A DNA stretch of 64,000 nucleotides from PALSA-1006 sp964532405 (lineage in GTDB: Bacteria > Pseudomonadota > Gammaproteobacteria > Burkholderiales > Gallionellaceae). The stretch lies in contig CAZHIC010000002.1 of NCBI GenBank assembly GCA_964532405.1, positions 62,001-126,000 of the forward strand, given 5' to 3'. A program made the position numbers and the translations under genes. Shown here piece by piece: positions 8,973 to 16,394 of the stretch. The notes beneath the pieces are model-generated. The model saw nothing but the letters and a program-made list of their open reading frames with translations. It ran no database searches and was not told the origin of the DNA. Numbering within the stretch: the first letter of the stretch is position 1; the number at the start of each line of letters is the position of its first letter.

Positions 8973-10138
8973 GCTGTTGCGGAATGCGGTAGGTCGTTAA
9001 ATTTTTTCTTCAGTAGATGTACTAATGGGTGAGATTGCAAAACTTGGGCAATCTTTTTGGATGTACCGCCTTTGTCGTATGGATTCCTGACTTCGCCGAG
9101 TTGTTTCTGAAACTTAGACGAGTAAAGCTGCTGTAGGGCATCTTTGATCGCTTCCTTATTCGGCTTACAGTCGATTACGCTATCCGCTTTAACCCGTCCC
9201 TTTTGACGATCTCCGATGTTAATAGTGCCTATTTTAAACGATGGCGCTTCGATAAGGCCACTTGAGCTATTTCCGATTGCCGCATCAGCATGTTGAAGTG
9301 CAGACAAATATCGCAATTGTCCTAGCGATGCAAACGCAATTGATTTGTTTGAGTTGGCAGAGACATAATCATCAATTAAGGAATTGATGATCCTTCCATC
9401 TGTATCTGCATTGGCCTTGGTGAAGATGATATGGGTGTCACTGAGTTCATCCAACGCAAGCAATAGTTGCTGAAATTGCTCTTTTGCCGTGCTTAATTCC
9501 AATGTTACAGGGTGGAATGTAACCACTAAATTTTTCTTGCCCAGCTTGAAGTCGAGACTTTTTTCCAGCTCGCCTTTACTTAATATTGGTAAGTTATCAA
9601 TATTGTCGAGTCCAGGCGCGCCGAAGTTGAACACCTTCTCGGGGTCTTCGCCAAGTTGAATAACGCGTTGGCGATATTCTTCGGTAGCCACAAAATGAAG
9701 ATGGCTCATTTTAGTGATCGAGTGCCTTATGGCCTCATCGAATGCCCCTTCGGTTGTTTCGCCTCCGTGGATATGTGCAATAGGAATGCGAGCAATCATC
9801 GCCGCTGCGGACGCACTAAAGATTTCAAACCGATCACCCAACACGACGATAACATCAGGACTCAATTCTGAATATGCTTCCGCAAACGAAATTTGTGCCA
9901 GCCCCATGGACTTGGAAATACCGACGGGAGTATCCGATGACAGGAGCATTTCGATTTTTTTATCGATTGAGAATTCTTTTTCAATCTCCTTGTATGTCAG
10001 GCCAAATTCGGGAGACAAATGCATGCCGGTGACAATAATTTGAAGCCTCAAACTCGCATCTGACTGGATCTCTTTCATCAGCCAATACAGCAGCCCGTAT
10101 TCGGCACGAGTGCCGGTGACAACACATATTTTTCTCAT
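8969..10138 (-). CDS. legG: Hydrolysing nucleotide-sugar 2-epimerase, LegG/NeuC type
   Basis: Removes the nucleotide from the GDP-linked diacetamido sugar and inverts C2 to give the mannose-configured precursor for the synthase. The 389-residue protein has VVTGTRAEYGLL at the N-terminus, DVIVVLGDRFE, the IAHIHGGETTEGAFDE active-site segment, LVVTFHPVT, and GNSSSGLIEAPSF plus NIGDRQKGR in the C-terminal nucleotide-binding half. These are standard for the NeuC/LegG family. The start overlaps the stop of the ORF6N gene by ATGA (10135-10138), so legG was probably translated by coupling to that gene. The IS insertion upstream may therefore reduce legG expression. Confidence 0.9.
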   Translation of the reverse strand: MRKICVVTGTRAEYGLLYWLMKEIQSDASLRLQIIVTGMHLSPEFGLTYKEIEKEFSIDKKIEMLLSSDTPVGISKSMGLAQISFAEAYSELSPDVIVVLGDRFEIFSASAAAMIARIPIAHIHGGETTEGAFDEAIRHSITKMSHLHFVATEEYRQRVIQLGEDPEKVFNFGAPGLDNIDNLPILSKGELEKSLDFKLGKKNLVVTFHPVTLELSTAKEQFQQLLLALDELSDTHIIFTKANADTDGRIINSLIDDYVSANSNKSIAFASLGQLRYLSALQHADAAIGNSSSGLIEAPSFKIGTINIGDRQKGRVKADSVIDCKPNKEAIKDALQQLYSSKFQKQLGEVRNPYDKGGTSKKIAQVLQSHPLVHLLKKKFNDLPHSATA

Positions 10139-10575
10139 TTGTTTTTCTTCTTAATCGTGTGCTTGAATTTCAAAACCGCGAAGTTCAGTTCAATTGAGGT
10201 TTCCGTGTCGCTTGTTTGCAAATCTTCATCGAAGATTTCTGCGATCAACGCTCCACTTTTTTGCATGAGTGATTTTTGTTCGGCTTTATCTTGAATTACT
10301 GATAACTCCTTAATTTCTCTGGACAACTCTCTGATCTTTGAGAAAGTCTCAATGATGGATAATGTTGCCTGTATCGCTTGCGGGCTTTTGAGGATAGTAG
10401 CCAACATATACAAGCCTTTTTCGGTGAATGCGCTTGGAAGCTTTACCTTGCCCCCTTTTATTGAAGTCGAAAATTTCGACTTCAATATATCCCATTCACT
10501 TTTATCAAACTCCAATATATATCCCTCAGGAAACTTTTCTGGGTTGTTTTTTACTGCCTCATTTATTCTTTTAAC

Positions 10576-11684
10576 CGTGCTTATCCGGTTGTCACCCAAA
10601 CCTACTGCCGGTAGTATGTTGAGCATCTGCGTTATCTTGGGGCGACCATGGTTATCGACGTGCTTGATCGAGGCGATCTGCCGTTTCCGAGTTCGCTGCC
10701 GGAGTTCCAGCGCCTCTTCCCTGACGAGGCGGCGTGCGCGGCTTACCTTGAGCGCACACGATGGGGCGACGGGTTCAACTGTTCTTGTTGCGAAATGTCC
10801 GGCGATCCCTATCGTTTCGCCAATCGCCCAACCGTTTTGCGATGCCGCCACTGCCAGCACAACAGCTACCTCACGGCTGGCACCGTCATGGAACGCACGC
10901 ACACACCGCTCTCGGTGTGGTTCTGGGCGGCCTACCTGGTCGCAAGCCAGACGCCTGGCATCTCGGTCGTCCAGTTCCAGCGGCAACTCGGCCTGTCGCG
11001 TTACGAAACCGCTTTTCAGATACTTCACAAGTTGCGCGCCGGCATGGTGCGTCCCGACCAAGACAGGATCGGCGGCAAGCCGGAAGAAATCGTCGAAGCC
11101 GATGAAACTTGGATTGGCGGCCGCACGCGGGGCAAAGGACGTGGTATTCACGACATGGTACTCGTGGCGGGTGCCGTCGAAGTCAGGCAACGCAAGCGCA
11201 CCAGCAGCCTCAACAAGCGAAAGACTGGGCGTTACGCTGGGCGCGTTAGACTCGCGGTGGTGCCGGACAGAAGCGCCAAGTCGCTGGTCGGTTTCATCGA
11301 GCACGCCGTTGCACCGGACACCTCCATTATCACCGATGACTGGAGCAGCTATGCAACGCTCGGGCAACGCGGATACTTTCATACCGCCGTCGCGGAGCGA
11401 GGCGACATGCAAGTCGCAGAAACCTTTTTGCCCATCATTCACCTCGTGTTCTCCAATCTCAAAATGGCTACGTGGCATTCACCACGGCGTCAGCCCGCAA
11501 CACTTGCAAGCCTATCTCAACGAATTCACGTTCCGCTTCAATCGCCGCTTCTACCCATTCAACGCTTTCCGTTCCCTGCTTGGTATTGCTGGCGATGTCA
11601 CTGCGCCGACCTATGCCGAGCTTTATGCAAAAAAATCACGACCAACTACCAGTAGTAGGCTTGGGCACCAACCGGATAAGCACG
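10576..11684 (+). mobile_element. IS1595-family insertion sequence with 8-bp target duplication
   Basis: The element is 1109 bp. Its ends are imperfect inverted repeats of about 45 bp: both begin CGTGCTTATCCGGTTG and share the later CCTACT and GGTAGT blocks. It is flanked by a perfect direct repeat CTTTTAAC at 10568-10575 and 11685-11692, the 8-bp target duplication expected for the IS1595 family. One transposase gene fills the interior. The insertion is in an ORF6N-domain gene. The perfect duplication and matching ends suggest a fairly recent event. Confidence 0.92.
10648..11655 (+). CDS. IS1595-family (ISXO2-like) transposase with two frame disturbances
   Basis: Reading from 10648 gives an N-terminal zinc ribbon (CSCC and LRCRHCQ pairs), a helical stretch (LSVWFWAAYLVASQ), and the start of the DDE-type core (EIVEADETWIGGRT, SIITDDWSSYATLG). 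After FSNLK at the AAAA run 11461-11464 the family-conserved sequence continues in the next frame (WLRGIHHGVSPQHLQAYLNE, FNRRFYPFNAFRS) until the A7 run at 11629-11635. There a return to the first frame gives a stop at 11653-11655. The two shifts cancel, so the family-sized length of about 335 residues is kept. They could be homopolymer sequence errors or real inactivating changes. Confidence 0.85.
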   Translation: MVIDVLDRGDLPFPSSLPEFQRLFPDEAACAAYLERTRWGDGFNCSCCEMSGDPYRFANRPTVLRCRHCQHNSYLTAGTVMERTHTPLSVWFWAAYLVASQTPGISVVQFQRQLGLSRYETAFQILHKLRAGMVRPDQDRIGGKPEEIVEADETWIGGRTRGKGRGIHDMVLVAGAVEVRQRKRTSSLNKRKTGRYAGRVRLAVVPDRSAKSLVGFIEHAVAPDTSIITDDWSSYATLGQRGYFHTAVAERGDMQVAETFLPIIHLVFSNLKMATWHSPRRQPATLASLSQRIHVPLQSPLLPIQRFPFPAWYCWRCHCADLCRALCKKITTNYQ

Positions 11685-11793
11685 CTTTTAACCTCAACGC
11701 AGTAAATGTCAGCGACATTGCTATCAAGCAACACCGATTGCTCTCTTACCTCAATGATCAGATTCTTTATGCTCTCAAGTTTTACGAGTCCGC

Positions 11794-12792
11794 TCATATC
11801 AGACCATCCTCTTCATAACTCTTTTGTGCAACTTGCCCCACCACCTCATCCCATCGCATGGGATTCATGCCACTCCCAGGACGTTTGATGGTGATATTGT
11901 CTTCGCCAAATGTTTCTCCTACCTTGATTGGACGTGCTGCGACAATACTTTTTCTGGCGATAGCGATATTCTTTGCTTCGCTCTTGCTTGGTTTTTTAAT
12001 GCCATCTCCCAGCGCTTGTGTTACTTGACGGATAGCCTGCACCATCGCTCTAAGTTCTTTGGGTTCCAGACTGGCTTTATGATCCGGGCCTTCCATGGTG
12101 CGATCAAGTGTGAAATGCTTTTCAATAACACAAGCTCCCAAGGCAACTGCGGCTACTGGCACCTCAATGCCTTGCGTATGGTCGGAATATCCAACTTTGA
12201 CTCCAAAAGCAGCTTGGATCGTTTGCATGGCACGGAGATTAACTTCCTCTATGGGACACGGGTACTCGGTCGTGGCGTGGAGCACGGTGATTTTTTCTTT
12301 GAGCGTCCCTTCCTGCATTAAGACATCTAGTGCATCTTCAATCTCGCCTAGGTCAGCCATGCCGGTCGAGAGAATCACCTCTTTGCCAAGACGCCCCACA
12401 TGCCGCAGATACGGAAGATTAGTGATTTCTCCGCTAGGAATTTTAAAAATCGTCATTCCAAAATTATTCAACAATTCAATGCTGTCATGATCGAACGGGG
12501 TCGAGAGAAACATGATTTGTTTTTCTTTGCAATGGCGGATGAGTTCGCGATGTGCATTTTCATTAAGTTCAAGCTTCTCGATCATCTCATATTGAGATTC
12601 ATCTGCTGACGTAGTTTGCTTTTGATATTCAGCCTTTTCAGCACCTTTACTCACTAACTTGCCCGCTATAAAAGTCTGAAATTTGACGGCGTCAGCACCC
12701 GCATCAACAGCAACATCAATGAGTTTCTTTGCTAATTCGAGAGAGCCGTTATGGTTAACCCCTGCTTCAGCGATTATAAAAACTTTAGTCAT
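11794..12792 (-). CDS. legI: N,N'-diacetyllegionaminate synthase (NeuB family)
   Basis: Condenses phosphoenolpyruvate with a 6-deoxy diacetamido mannose-type sugar to form the nine-carbon acid. The 332-residue protein has the NeuB barrel opening FIIAEAGVNHNGSLELA, VKFQTF, KIPSGEITNLP, VILSTGMADLGE, VGYSDHTQG and the metal/substrate histidine in VIEKHFTLDRTMEGPDH. A C-terminal SAF (antifreeze-like) domain follows from about residue 270 (KSIVAARPIKVGE). The start is ATG at 12792, because upstream codons in the same frame lie inside legH and are not family-like. It overlaps the legH stop by 8 bp, and the ORF6N gene begins in its stop codon. Confidence 0.92.
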   Translation of the reverse strand: MTKVFIIAEAGVNHNGSLELAKKLIDVAVDAGADAVKFQTFIAGKLVSKGAEKAEYQKQTTSADESQYEMIEKLELNENAHRELIRHCKEKQIMFLSTPFDHDSIELLNNFGMTIFKIPSGEITNLPYLRHVGRLGKEVILSTGMADLGEIEDALDVLMQEGTLKEKITVLHATTEYPCPIEEVNLRAMQTIQAAFGVKVGYSDHTQGIEVPVAAVALGACVIEKHFTLDRTMEGPDHKASLEPKELRAMVQAIRQVTQALGDGIKKPSKSEAKNIAIARKSIVAARPIKVGETFGEDNITIKRPGSGMNPMRWDEVVGQVAQKSYEEDGLI

Positions 12793-13378
12793 TCGCATAT
12801 CCCCTGAAAAGCGATCCGGCCTTGATGAAATCATTTTCATTGGTTTTGACATATTCAATTGTCACCGCATTGCTACCGACAAAAGTTCCATTCCTGACGA
12901 TAGTTCCGCCGTTAATAATGGCGGCTGTCGATATATGGCAATTATCCTCAACAACGGCATCATGCTCAACCAGTGCTTTAGTATTGATAATGCAGTTACG
13001 TCCAATGGTGGCGCGTGAATTGGCCAGTACGTCATGCATGATAATCGTCCCTTCGCCTATTAACGCATGTTTGGATACATAGGCTCTGGGGGAAACTACT
13101 TTTGGAAGAATATAGCGAAGCTTCTTGGCGAATTCAAAAAGCCTGATTCTTACCGATGGACTCTTAATCTGCCCGATGGTTATGAGCGCGTAATCGTAGC
13201 TTGAGCGAAGCTCCTTAAGGCTATCATCACTGCCAAGAATCGGATATCCAAACAAGCTTGCGCTGACAATATCCTTGTCCACTATACCGGCAATCTCAAA
13301 TTTATCCTCTTGCTCGATTACATCAATGCAAGATGCACAGTGCCCGCCGCCGCCTATCAGTATCAACTTTGGTTTCAC
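12785..13378 (-). CDS. legH: Sugar N-acetyltransferase, LegH/PglD/NeuD family
   Basis: Two-domain acetyltransferase of 197 residues. The N-terminal Rossmann-like part opens LILIGGGGHCASCIDVI. The C-terminal left-handed beta-helix shows repeated hexapeptides (YVSKHALIGEGTIIM, IGRNCIINTKALVEHD, IVRNGTFVGSNAVT) with the catalytic-type histidine in ALVEHDAVV. In the legionaminate pathway this enzyme acetylates the 4-amino group made by LegC. The GTG start at 13378 overlaps the legC stop as GTGA. Acetyl-CoA as donor is inferred from the family. Confidence 0.87.
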   Translation of the reverse strand: MKPKLILIGGGGHCASCIDVIEQEDKFEIAGIVDKDIVSASLFGYPILGSDDSLKELRSSYDYALITIGQIKSPSVRIRLFEFAKKLRYILPKVVSPRAYVSKHALIGEGTIIMHDVLANSRATIGRNCIINTKALVEHDAVVEDNCHISTAAIINGGTIVRNGTFVGSNAVTIEYVKTNENDFIKAGSLFRGYAND

Positions 13379-14523
13379 TGAACTCTCGCACTGCTAGGGA
13401 TATTCACAACTCGCTCTTCGAGCCATTTGGCATTGGTCAAATCGGTAGACTGGCAATCTTGGAACATCGGAAGTTCGTTCATCAACCGCCAAATTGGTCG
13501 TGACATCACGCCCGCCGCATTTAATTTTTGCAGAAATTCTTCACGAGCTTGCTTGTCTTCCAGAATTAGTGCGTTGAGCCAATAGTTTGAATTTGAATGC
13601 GCAGGCTCCGAAACGAAGTTGATATTTAAAGCTGAAAAAAACTCAGCATAGGCCAATGCTATTGTCCTTTTGCTTTCCAAAAGACGGGGCAAGTTCTCCA
13701 TCTGTGCGCACCCCAACGCCGCATTGATGTTTGGCAGGCGGTAGTTGTAGCCAATTTCGTCGTGAACAAATTCGTAAGGGTGCGGTTGCTTGGCAGTCGT
13801 GGTGATATGCTTTGCCCGCTTCGCTAGCACTTCATCATTGGTAATGATCATTCCCCCCCCGCCAGTGGTGATGGTCTTATTACCATTAAAACTAAATGCA
13901 GCAAGTTTGCCAAATGTTCCCGTATGCTTTCCTTGATAATAACTACCCAAACTTTCGGCGGTGTCTTCAATAAGCGGAATACTAAATTCTTCACAAATCT
14001 TGGCTATTTCATCGATCTGGCAAGGAAGCCCGAAGGTGTGCATGGGAACAACTGCCGAAATTCTTCGGCCAGTTGTTTTATTGATACAGCCGGCACTAGT
14101 TTGTGTTGTGTTGGCGGAGAGAAAACTCAGCAAACTACTTGGGCTCATTCCAAGCGTATCTCGATCCACATCAACAAATACCGGCTTAGCACCGCAATAG
14201 CTGATCGCGTTGCAGGTAGCGACGAAGGACAAGGACTGGGCGATTACCTCGTCTCCCTGAGCCACGCCTACAAGTTTCAGCGCAATGTGCAATGCCGCCG
14301 TGCCGTTGACGGTGGCGACTGCATACTTAGCTCCAGTATAGTCCGCCATCATTTGCTCAAACCGATCGACATATTTACCCACGCTGGATACAAAAGTTGA
14401 ATCGATACAATCGAGAACGTACGCTTTCTCATTGCCGACGAATTTTGGCTCATGCAATGGAATGAATTTTTCCGTCTGATAAAGACCACGGATGAAATCA
14501 ATAACTTCTTGATGTTTACTCAT
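13375..14523 (-). CDS. legC: PLP-dependent sugar aminotransferase, LegC type
   Basis: DegT/DnrJ/EryC1-family aminotransferase of about 382 residues that transfers an amino group to the 4-keto sugar made by LegB. Diagnostic segments are IPLHEPKFVGNEKAYVLDCI at the N-terminus, TVNGTAALHIALK, PLIEDTAESLGSYY, and the PLP lysine in AFSFNGNKTITTGGGGMI. LegC-type enzymes carry exactly this FVSSVGKYVDRFE pattern. The start is ATG at 14523; the frame is open 75 bases further but without family similarity. A gap of about 108 bp separates it from the upstream small dehydratase gene, so a separate ribosome entry is likely here. Confidence 0.9.
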   Translation of the reverse strand: MSKHQEVIDFIRGLYQTEKFIPLHEPKFVGNEKAYVLDCIDSTFVSSVGKYVDRFEQMMADYTGAKYAVATVNGTAALHIALKLVGVAQGDEVIAQSLSFVATCNAISYCGAKPVFVDVDRDTLGMSPSSLLSFLSANTTQTSAGCINKTTGRRISAVVPMHTFGLPCQIDEIAKICEEFSIPLIEDTAESLGSYYQGKHTGTFGKLAAFSFNGNKTITTGGGGMIITNDEVLAKRAKHITTTAKQPHPYEFVHDEIGYNYRLPNINAALGCAQMENLPRLLESKRTIALAYAEFFSALNINFVSEPAHSNSNYWLNALILEDKQAREEFLQKLNAAGVMSRPIWRLMNELPMFQDCQSTDLTNAKWLEERVVNIPSSARVQ

Positions 14524-14631
14524 CTCTACATTTTCCCGTCTAAATATTCTTGCCGAAAAAAATGTGCTTCTGTTGCGCCATAAGCAGATGTACAACAACG
14601 ACTTGTTTGTAAAAAATGAATGGAGGGCTCA

Positions 14632-15345
14632 TTATTTTGAAACGCCATTCAAGTGACCGAAATATTTATTGAGAGCATTCGTTATATAGTTCTCACAGAA
14701 ATCTATATTTAAGTCATTTAAAATAGGCTTTATTTCTAACACATCAATATCATGGTTAGCCCCCTTACTGACCAATACGTAATTCGCCTTTAGCCCGACA
14801 AAAGCCTCGATATCACGTACAAGTTGCAAAACCGATGTTTGGTGTGTGCTTGCCACATTGACAACCTTGTTTAAGGAAACTTTTCTTCTTAGTACCTCAC
14901 CCACGATTGCACGTACATCATCAATGTCTATCAGATTTTTCTGCCCGCTCTCCCATAGCTCGAAAGATTTCTGATTTGCAATTGCATCAACAAGGTAATT
15001 GACCAAGCTCGACTCGGTATCAGAAAGTCCCAGCACTTGGGGCAAACGAAATATCAAAAAGCTTTTTGCTGAGTCCTGTATCAATTTCTCCATACGGAGT
15101 TTATGTTGTACGTATGGGGTACGAGACACATTCAGGTCAAGAATGCTACAAGAACTGAAGTATACAAAAGTTGCGTCTGAATGCCCCGACAATGAATTTC
15201 TGACAGCCTTTTCCTCATCCTGAATTAGGCTCCCCTCTTGAATTGACGAATCGTGCACGCTGCCAGCAAAAATTAAATATTCCGATTGCAATGAATAATC
15301 CATGAACCGGCTTGCAATTACACCCCTGCCAATAACCATGTCCAT
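14632..15345 (-). CDS. NAD-dependent epimerase/dehydratase-like protein, short form
   Basis: A 237-residue protein with a reduced extended-SDR fold. The N-terminus is MVIGRGVIASRF, an eroded nucleotide-binding loop lacking the full GxxGxxG. A middle FVYFSSCSILD is followed by the YVQHKLRMEK motif, which holds a YxxxK pair. Related short proteins occur in nonulosonate islands, but I cannot name a reaction. The gene starts 8 bp after the legB stop, without a good ribosome site, suggesting coupling to legB. It is visibly AT-richer than the core genes further right. Function is open: an accessory dehydratase, reductase or epimerase is possible. Confidence 0.7.
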   Translation of the reverse strand: MDMVIGRGVIASRFMDYSLQSEYLIFAGSVHDSSIQEGSLIQDEEKAVRNSLSGHSDATFVYFSSCSILDLNVSRTPYVQHKLRMEKLIQDSAKSFLIFRLPQVLGLSDTESSLVNYLVDAIANQKSFELWESGQKNLIDIDDVRAIVGEVLRRKVSLNKVVNVASTHQTSVLQLVRDIEAFVGLKANYVLVSKGANHDIDVLEIKPILNDLNIDFCENYITNALNKYFGHLNGVSK

Positions 15346-15352
15346 TTTTTAA

Positions 15353-16369
15353 TTAGATGTTATAAATATCCGACTTATAGCCACGCAGGTTGTCTGGTTT
15401 CGCGAACCATTCGGCGGTTTCGGCCAAGCCGCGCTTGAATCCTTCACGTCCGCCATAACTTGGTTGCCAGCCAAAAAGCGTCTTGGCTTTGGCGTTAGCT
15501 GCCCACAAGCGTTCAACTTCGGAGTTTCCAGGACGCAAACGGGCTTCGTCCGTGATGATCTCAATCTCTACATTCATAGCTTCAGCAATTAACTGAGCAG
15601 TGTCACCGATAGATATTTCGAAATTGCTGCCCAAATTGACCACCTCTCCCAGCCCCTGCTCGGAATTCAATGCGGCGATAAAGCCATCTACAGTGTCTTG
15701 TACAAAGTTGAAATCGCGCGTGGGCGATGCAGCGCCAAGCTTGATTTGACGCTGACCATTGGCTATCTGGGTAATGATGGTTGGAATAACCGCACGGGCG
15801 GACTGGCGCGGACCGTAGGTGTTGAATGGTCGCGCAATCACTACTGGCAGACCGAAGGACGCATAAAATGAATAGGCCAACTGATCGGCCGCAATCTTGG
15901 TTGCCGAGTAGGGAGACTGCCCCTGCAAGGGGTGCTCTTCTGTAATCGGCACAAATCGCGCCGTGCCATAGACTTCACTTGTCGAGGTATGAACCACCCT
16001 TTTAACCCCAAGCTCACGCGCTGCTTGCAGCACATTCAACGTTCCTTTGACATTGGTGTCGACATAGGTGTCGGGAGAGTGGTAGGAATAAGGAATGGCA
16101 ATCAGCGCGGCGAGATGCAGCACGGCGTCGCAGCCCTTCATAGCTTCTTTCACGCCGTGTGGATCACGAATATCCCCGGCAAAAATTTCGAACTGGCCTT
16201 TAATGTCGGGGGCACAACGATCTAACCAACCCCAAGAGTTAAAAGAATTGTAAAGCACGAAGGCTCGAACTTTATAGCCTTGGCGAACGAGGGACTCAGT
16301 AAGATGCGATCCGATAAAACCATCGGCGCCAGTAACCAGAATTGTTGAGTTTGGATTTGTTCGATTCAT
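15353..16369 (-). CDS. legB: NAD-dependent GDP-sugar 4,6-dehydratase, LegB type
   Basis: First committed step of the legionaminate branch, removing water from a GDP-linked acetamido glucose to give the 4-keto-6-deoxy sugar. The 338-residue protein has ILVTGADGFIGSHLTESL, VLHLAALIAIPYSY, VVHTSTSEVYGTARFVPITE, the SPYSATKIAADQLA catalytic YxxxK, and IARPFNTYGPRQSARAVIPT. The LegB family is very similar to this throughout. It is the first gene of the legionaminate set on this strand, about 25 bp downstream of the ABC transporter gene. GDP rather than UDP specificity is inferred from the presence of ptmE. Confidence 0.9.
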   Translation of the reverse strand: MNRTNPNSTILVTGADGFIGSHLTESLVRQGYKVRAFVLYNSFNSWGWLDRCAPDIKGQFEIFAGDIRDPHGVKEAMKGCDAVLHLAALIAIPYSYHSPDTYVDTNVKGTLNVLQAARELGVKRVVHTSTSEVYGTARFVPITEEHPLQGQSPYSATKIAADQLAYSFYASFGLPVVIARPFNTYGPRQSARAVIPTIITQIANGQRQIKLGAASPTRDFNFVQDTVDGFIAALNSEQGLGEVVNLGSNFEISIGDTAQLIAEAMNVEIEIITDEARLRPGNSEVERLWAANAKAKTLFGWQPSYGGREGFKRGLAETAEWFAKPDNLRGYKSDIYNI

Positions 16370-16394
16370 GGGTTTATTGGATTGAATTTCGAGG

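Larger units (their letters stand above)
10135..11797 (-). pseudogene. ORF6N-domain protein gene split by an IS1595-family element
   Basis: The 5' piece is 11685-11797 and encodes about 37 residues beginning MSGLVKLESIKNLIIEVREQ. The 3' piece is 10135-10567 and resumes with RINEAVKNNPEKFPEGYILE. Removing the element and one copy of the 8-bp duplication joins them in frame: 113 plus 433 bases make 546, or 181 codons and a stop. The joined N-terminal part has the ORF6N pattern (SVLLDSNVADIYCVEVKRINEAVKNN), a DNA-binding domain common in phage antirepressor-like proteins. The C-terminus is helical and lysine-rich. The start overlaps the legI stop by ATGA, and the stop overlaps the legG start by ATGA. 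Such a protein has no known step in nonulosonate synthesis. Confidence 0.87.

Noticed and set aside
10648..11655. Programmed frameshifting in the IS transposase
   Set aside because: The A4 and A7 runs lack a typical slippery site with a stimulating structure. Two cancelling shifts fit sequence error or decay better.
10352..11818. Long plus-strand frame of 488 codons through the IS
   Set aside because: It runs across both IS ends. Only its part near 11462-11630 is the displaced transposase frame; the rest is shadow.
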